From positions 1 to 6,271 of the forward strand of contig JAKPRU010000149.1 in the NCBI GenBank assembly GCA_029557025.1: 6,271 bases of DNA, in the 5' to 3' direction. The DNA comes from Candidatus Omnitrophota bacterium. GTDB lineage: Bacteria > Hinthialibacterota > Hinthialibacteria > Hinthialibacterales > JAKPRU01. Made by a program: the position numbers and the translations under genes. This document shows positions 5,017 through 6,271 of the stretch, in pieces. The notes under the pieces were generated by a model. That model was not told where the DNA came from and did not search any database. It saw only the letters and a program-made list of their open reading frames with translations. Every line of letters starts with the position of its first letter. The stretch's first letter is position 1.

Positions 5017-6271
5017 ATGAGTACGCATCTTCATACTCGGAATCGTCTTGTGACGTTCCACTTGATTTCCCTGGGTTGTCCGAAGAATCTGGTCGACAGC
5101 GAGAAAATGATGGCTTCCCTCGCGCTGTCCGGGCTGGTCCTGGTGGATGATCCCGAATCGGCGGATGTGCTGATTGTGAACACGTGCGGATTTATCAAGG
5201 CTGCCCGCGAAGAATCCTATTCGGTGATTCTGGAGCAGCTGGCACAAAAGCTCCGTCACCCGCGACAACGAGTAATCGTAACCGGCTGCATGGTGCAGGA
5301 CAATCGAGAGGAACTGCTTGCCCGTGTCCCGCGAGTGGATGCCGCATTGGACCTGTCCGAGCAGGAATCAATCTCTGAGGTTGTCCGCAGTCTCCTGGAT
5401 TTACCGAAGAACGGTGAATATCGGGGTGTCGATCCGTTTCCGCCCCGTTTGCTGGCAACCCCATCACACATGGCGTATTTGCAGATTTCCGATGGCTGTT
5501 TCCATCAGTGTTCCTTCTGCACCATCCCGAGAATCCGTGGAAAACTGCTCAGCCGTCCCATGGAGGAGATCCTTGCGGAAACGCGCGCATTGGCGCGGGG
5601 TGGCGCAAGAGAACTCGTGGTCATCGCCCAGGACACGACGTCCTACGGCTTCGATCTCTATGGCGAGTTCCGCCTGGTCGATCTGCTGAAAGCCATGGAA
5701 AACACCGAGGGTCTCCAATGGATCCGTTTGATGTATACTTACCCCACTCTCGTGGACAGCCGCCTCATCCATCATTTCGGTGAAAGCCGGAAACTTTGCG
5801 CGTATATCGATCTGCCGGTGCAGCACGGTGATTCGGAGATCCTTTCCGCCATGCGGCGGGGCAGCAGTCTGGACCATTTGACACGGACCATCGACCGACT
5901 TCGGGAGGCCCGCCGTGGGATTTCCATCCGTACATCCGTAATTGTCGGCTTTCCAGGAGAAACCGAAGCGCATTTTGAGAATCTGATGGAATTCCTGGAA
6001 CGGACCAAGTTTGACCGTGTCGGCGTGTTTCCTTACTCCCGGGAAGAAGGAACCCCATCCGTCGATCTGCCGAATGAGGTTCCGGAAGAGGTGATCCGGG
6101 AACGATACGAATACCTGCTCGACTGGGCCGCCGAGCAGTCGCTCAAACGACACAAAAGACAGGTCGGCAGTGTTCTCCGCGTTCTGGTGGACCATGAAGA
6201 TCCCGAAGACCCCCGGTATTTCTGGGGACGATGGGAAGGACAGGCTCCCGATGTGGATGGTCGCGTCCGGG
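5017..6271 (+). CDS. rimO: Ribosomal protein S12 (Asp) methylthiotransferase RimO, 3' end cut by window
   Basis: RimO is a radical-SAM enzyme with two [4Fe-4S] clusters that adds a methylthio group to the conserved aspartate of ribosomal protein S12. The 418 visible residues show the family layout. The N-terminal UPF0004/MTTase domain carries C21 (SLGCPKNLVDSE), C57 (NTCGFI) and C91 (TGCMVQ). The radical-SAM motif C161-x3-C165-x2-C168 lies in SDGCFHQCSFCTIPRIRGKL. It continues with AQDTTSYG, MYTYPT, DLPVQHGD, RTSVIVGFPGET and FPYSREEGTPS, typical of RimO rather than MiaB. A TRAM domain begins near residue 385 (RQVGSVLRVLVD) and is interrupted by the window edge, probably a few dozen residues short of the stop. 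The ATG at 5017 is used; the frame is closed by TAA at 4993. A GTG at 5050 is a possible later start. The Shine-Dalgarno is weak for both. No frameshift or missing cysteine is seen. Confidence 0.96.
   Translation, partial: MSTHLHTRNRLVTFHLISLGCPKNLVDSEKMMASLALSGLVLVDDPESADVLIVNTCGFIKAAREESYSVILEQLAQKLRHPRQRVIVTGCMVQDNREELLARVPRVDAALDLSEQESISEVVRSLLDLPKNGEYRGVDPFPPRLLATPSHMAYLQISDGCFHQCSFCTIPRIRGKLLSRPMEEILAETRALARGGARELVVIAQDTTSYGFDLYGEFRLVDLLKAMENTEGLQWIRLMYTYPTLVDSRLIHHFGESRKLCAYIDLPVQHGDSEILSAMRRGSSLDHLTRTIDRLREARRGISIRTSVIVGFPGETEAHFENLMEFLERTKFDRVGVFPYSREEGTPSVDLPNEVPEEVIRERYEYLLDWAAEQSLKRHKRQVGSVLRVLVDHEDPEDPRYFWGRWEGQAPDVDGRVR

Noticed and set aside
5464..6195. A minus-strand open frame of 243 codons inside rimO
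   Set aside because: It is the shadow of an intact rimO with all catalytic motifs; the antisense product shows no family features.

Overview
The window is a chromosomal stretch of a moderately GC-rich bacterium. It holds seven genes, two of them cut by the window edges. The gene content points to a member of the PVC/Planctomycetes-like or candidate-phylum lineages: a tandem-domain microcompartment shell protein, a long-form PurC, a short HPHSQ-type GalT, an uncharacterised all-beta-looking protein and a stand-alone UVR-motif protein. That lineage call is inference from content; there is no rRNA or other marker in the window. I see no tRNA, rRNA, CRISPR array, transposase or phage gene.

Left block, 1-2174, minus strand: galT (nucleotidyl-sugar transferase), purC (purine biosynthesis) and a membrane-anchored ORF running off the left edge. 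They are packed with gaps of 8 and 2 bases, so they probably form one transcript read right to left. The purC ribosome-binding site overlaps the galT stop codon, which suggests translational coupling.

Middle block, 2175-3949: a 255-base divergent spacer carries a 19-bp tandem duplication that runs into a compact palindromic element able to fold as three adjacent hairpins or one long one. Two plus-strand genes follow. The first encodes a 292-residue protein of unknown function. The second encodes a full-length PduT-like BMC-T shell protein that keeps the cysteine which in PduT binds a [4Fe-4S] cluster at the trimer centre. No other microcompartment gene is visible, so this is a satellite shell gene or the edge of a locus.

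Right block, 3950-6271: a minus-strand gene for a helical protein ending in a UVR motif converges on the BMC gene. It diverges from rimO (ribosomal protein S12 methylthiotransferase), which runs off the right edge inside its TRAM domain. Their shared spacer holds a candidate promoter in each direction.

The genes do not form one pathway: sugar-nucleotide metabolism, purine synthesis, ribosome modification and microcompartment assembly are side by side. The points most worth following are the orphan PduT-type shell protein, its unknown neighbour, and the palindromic element.
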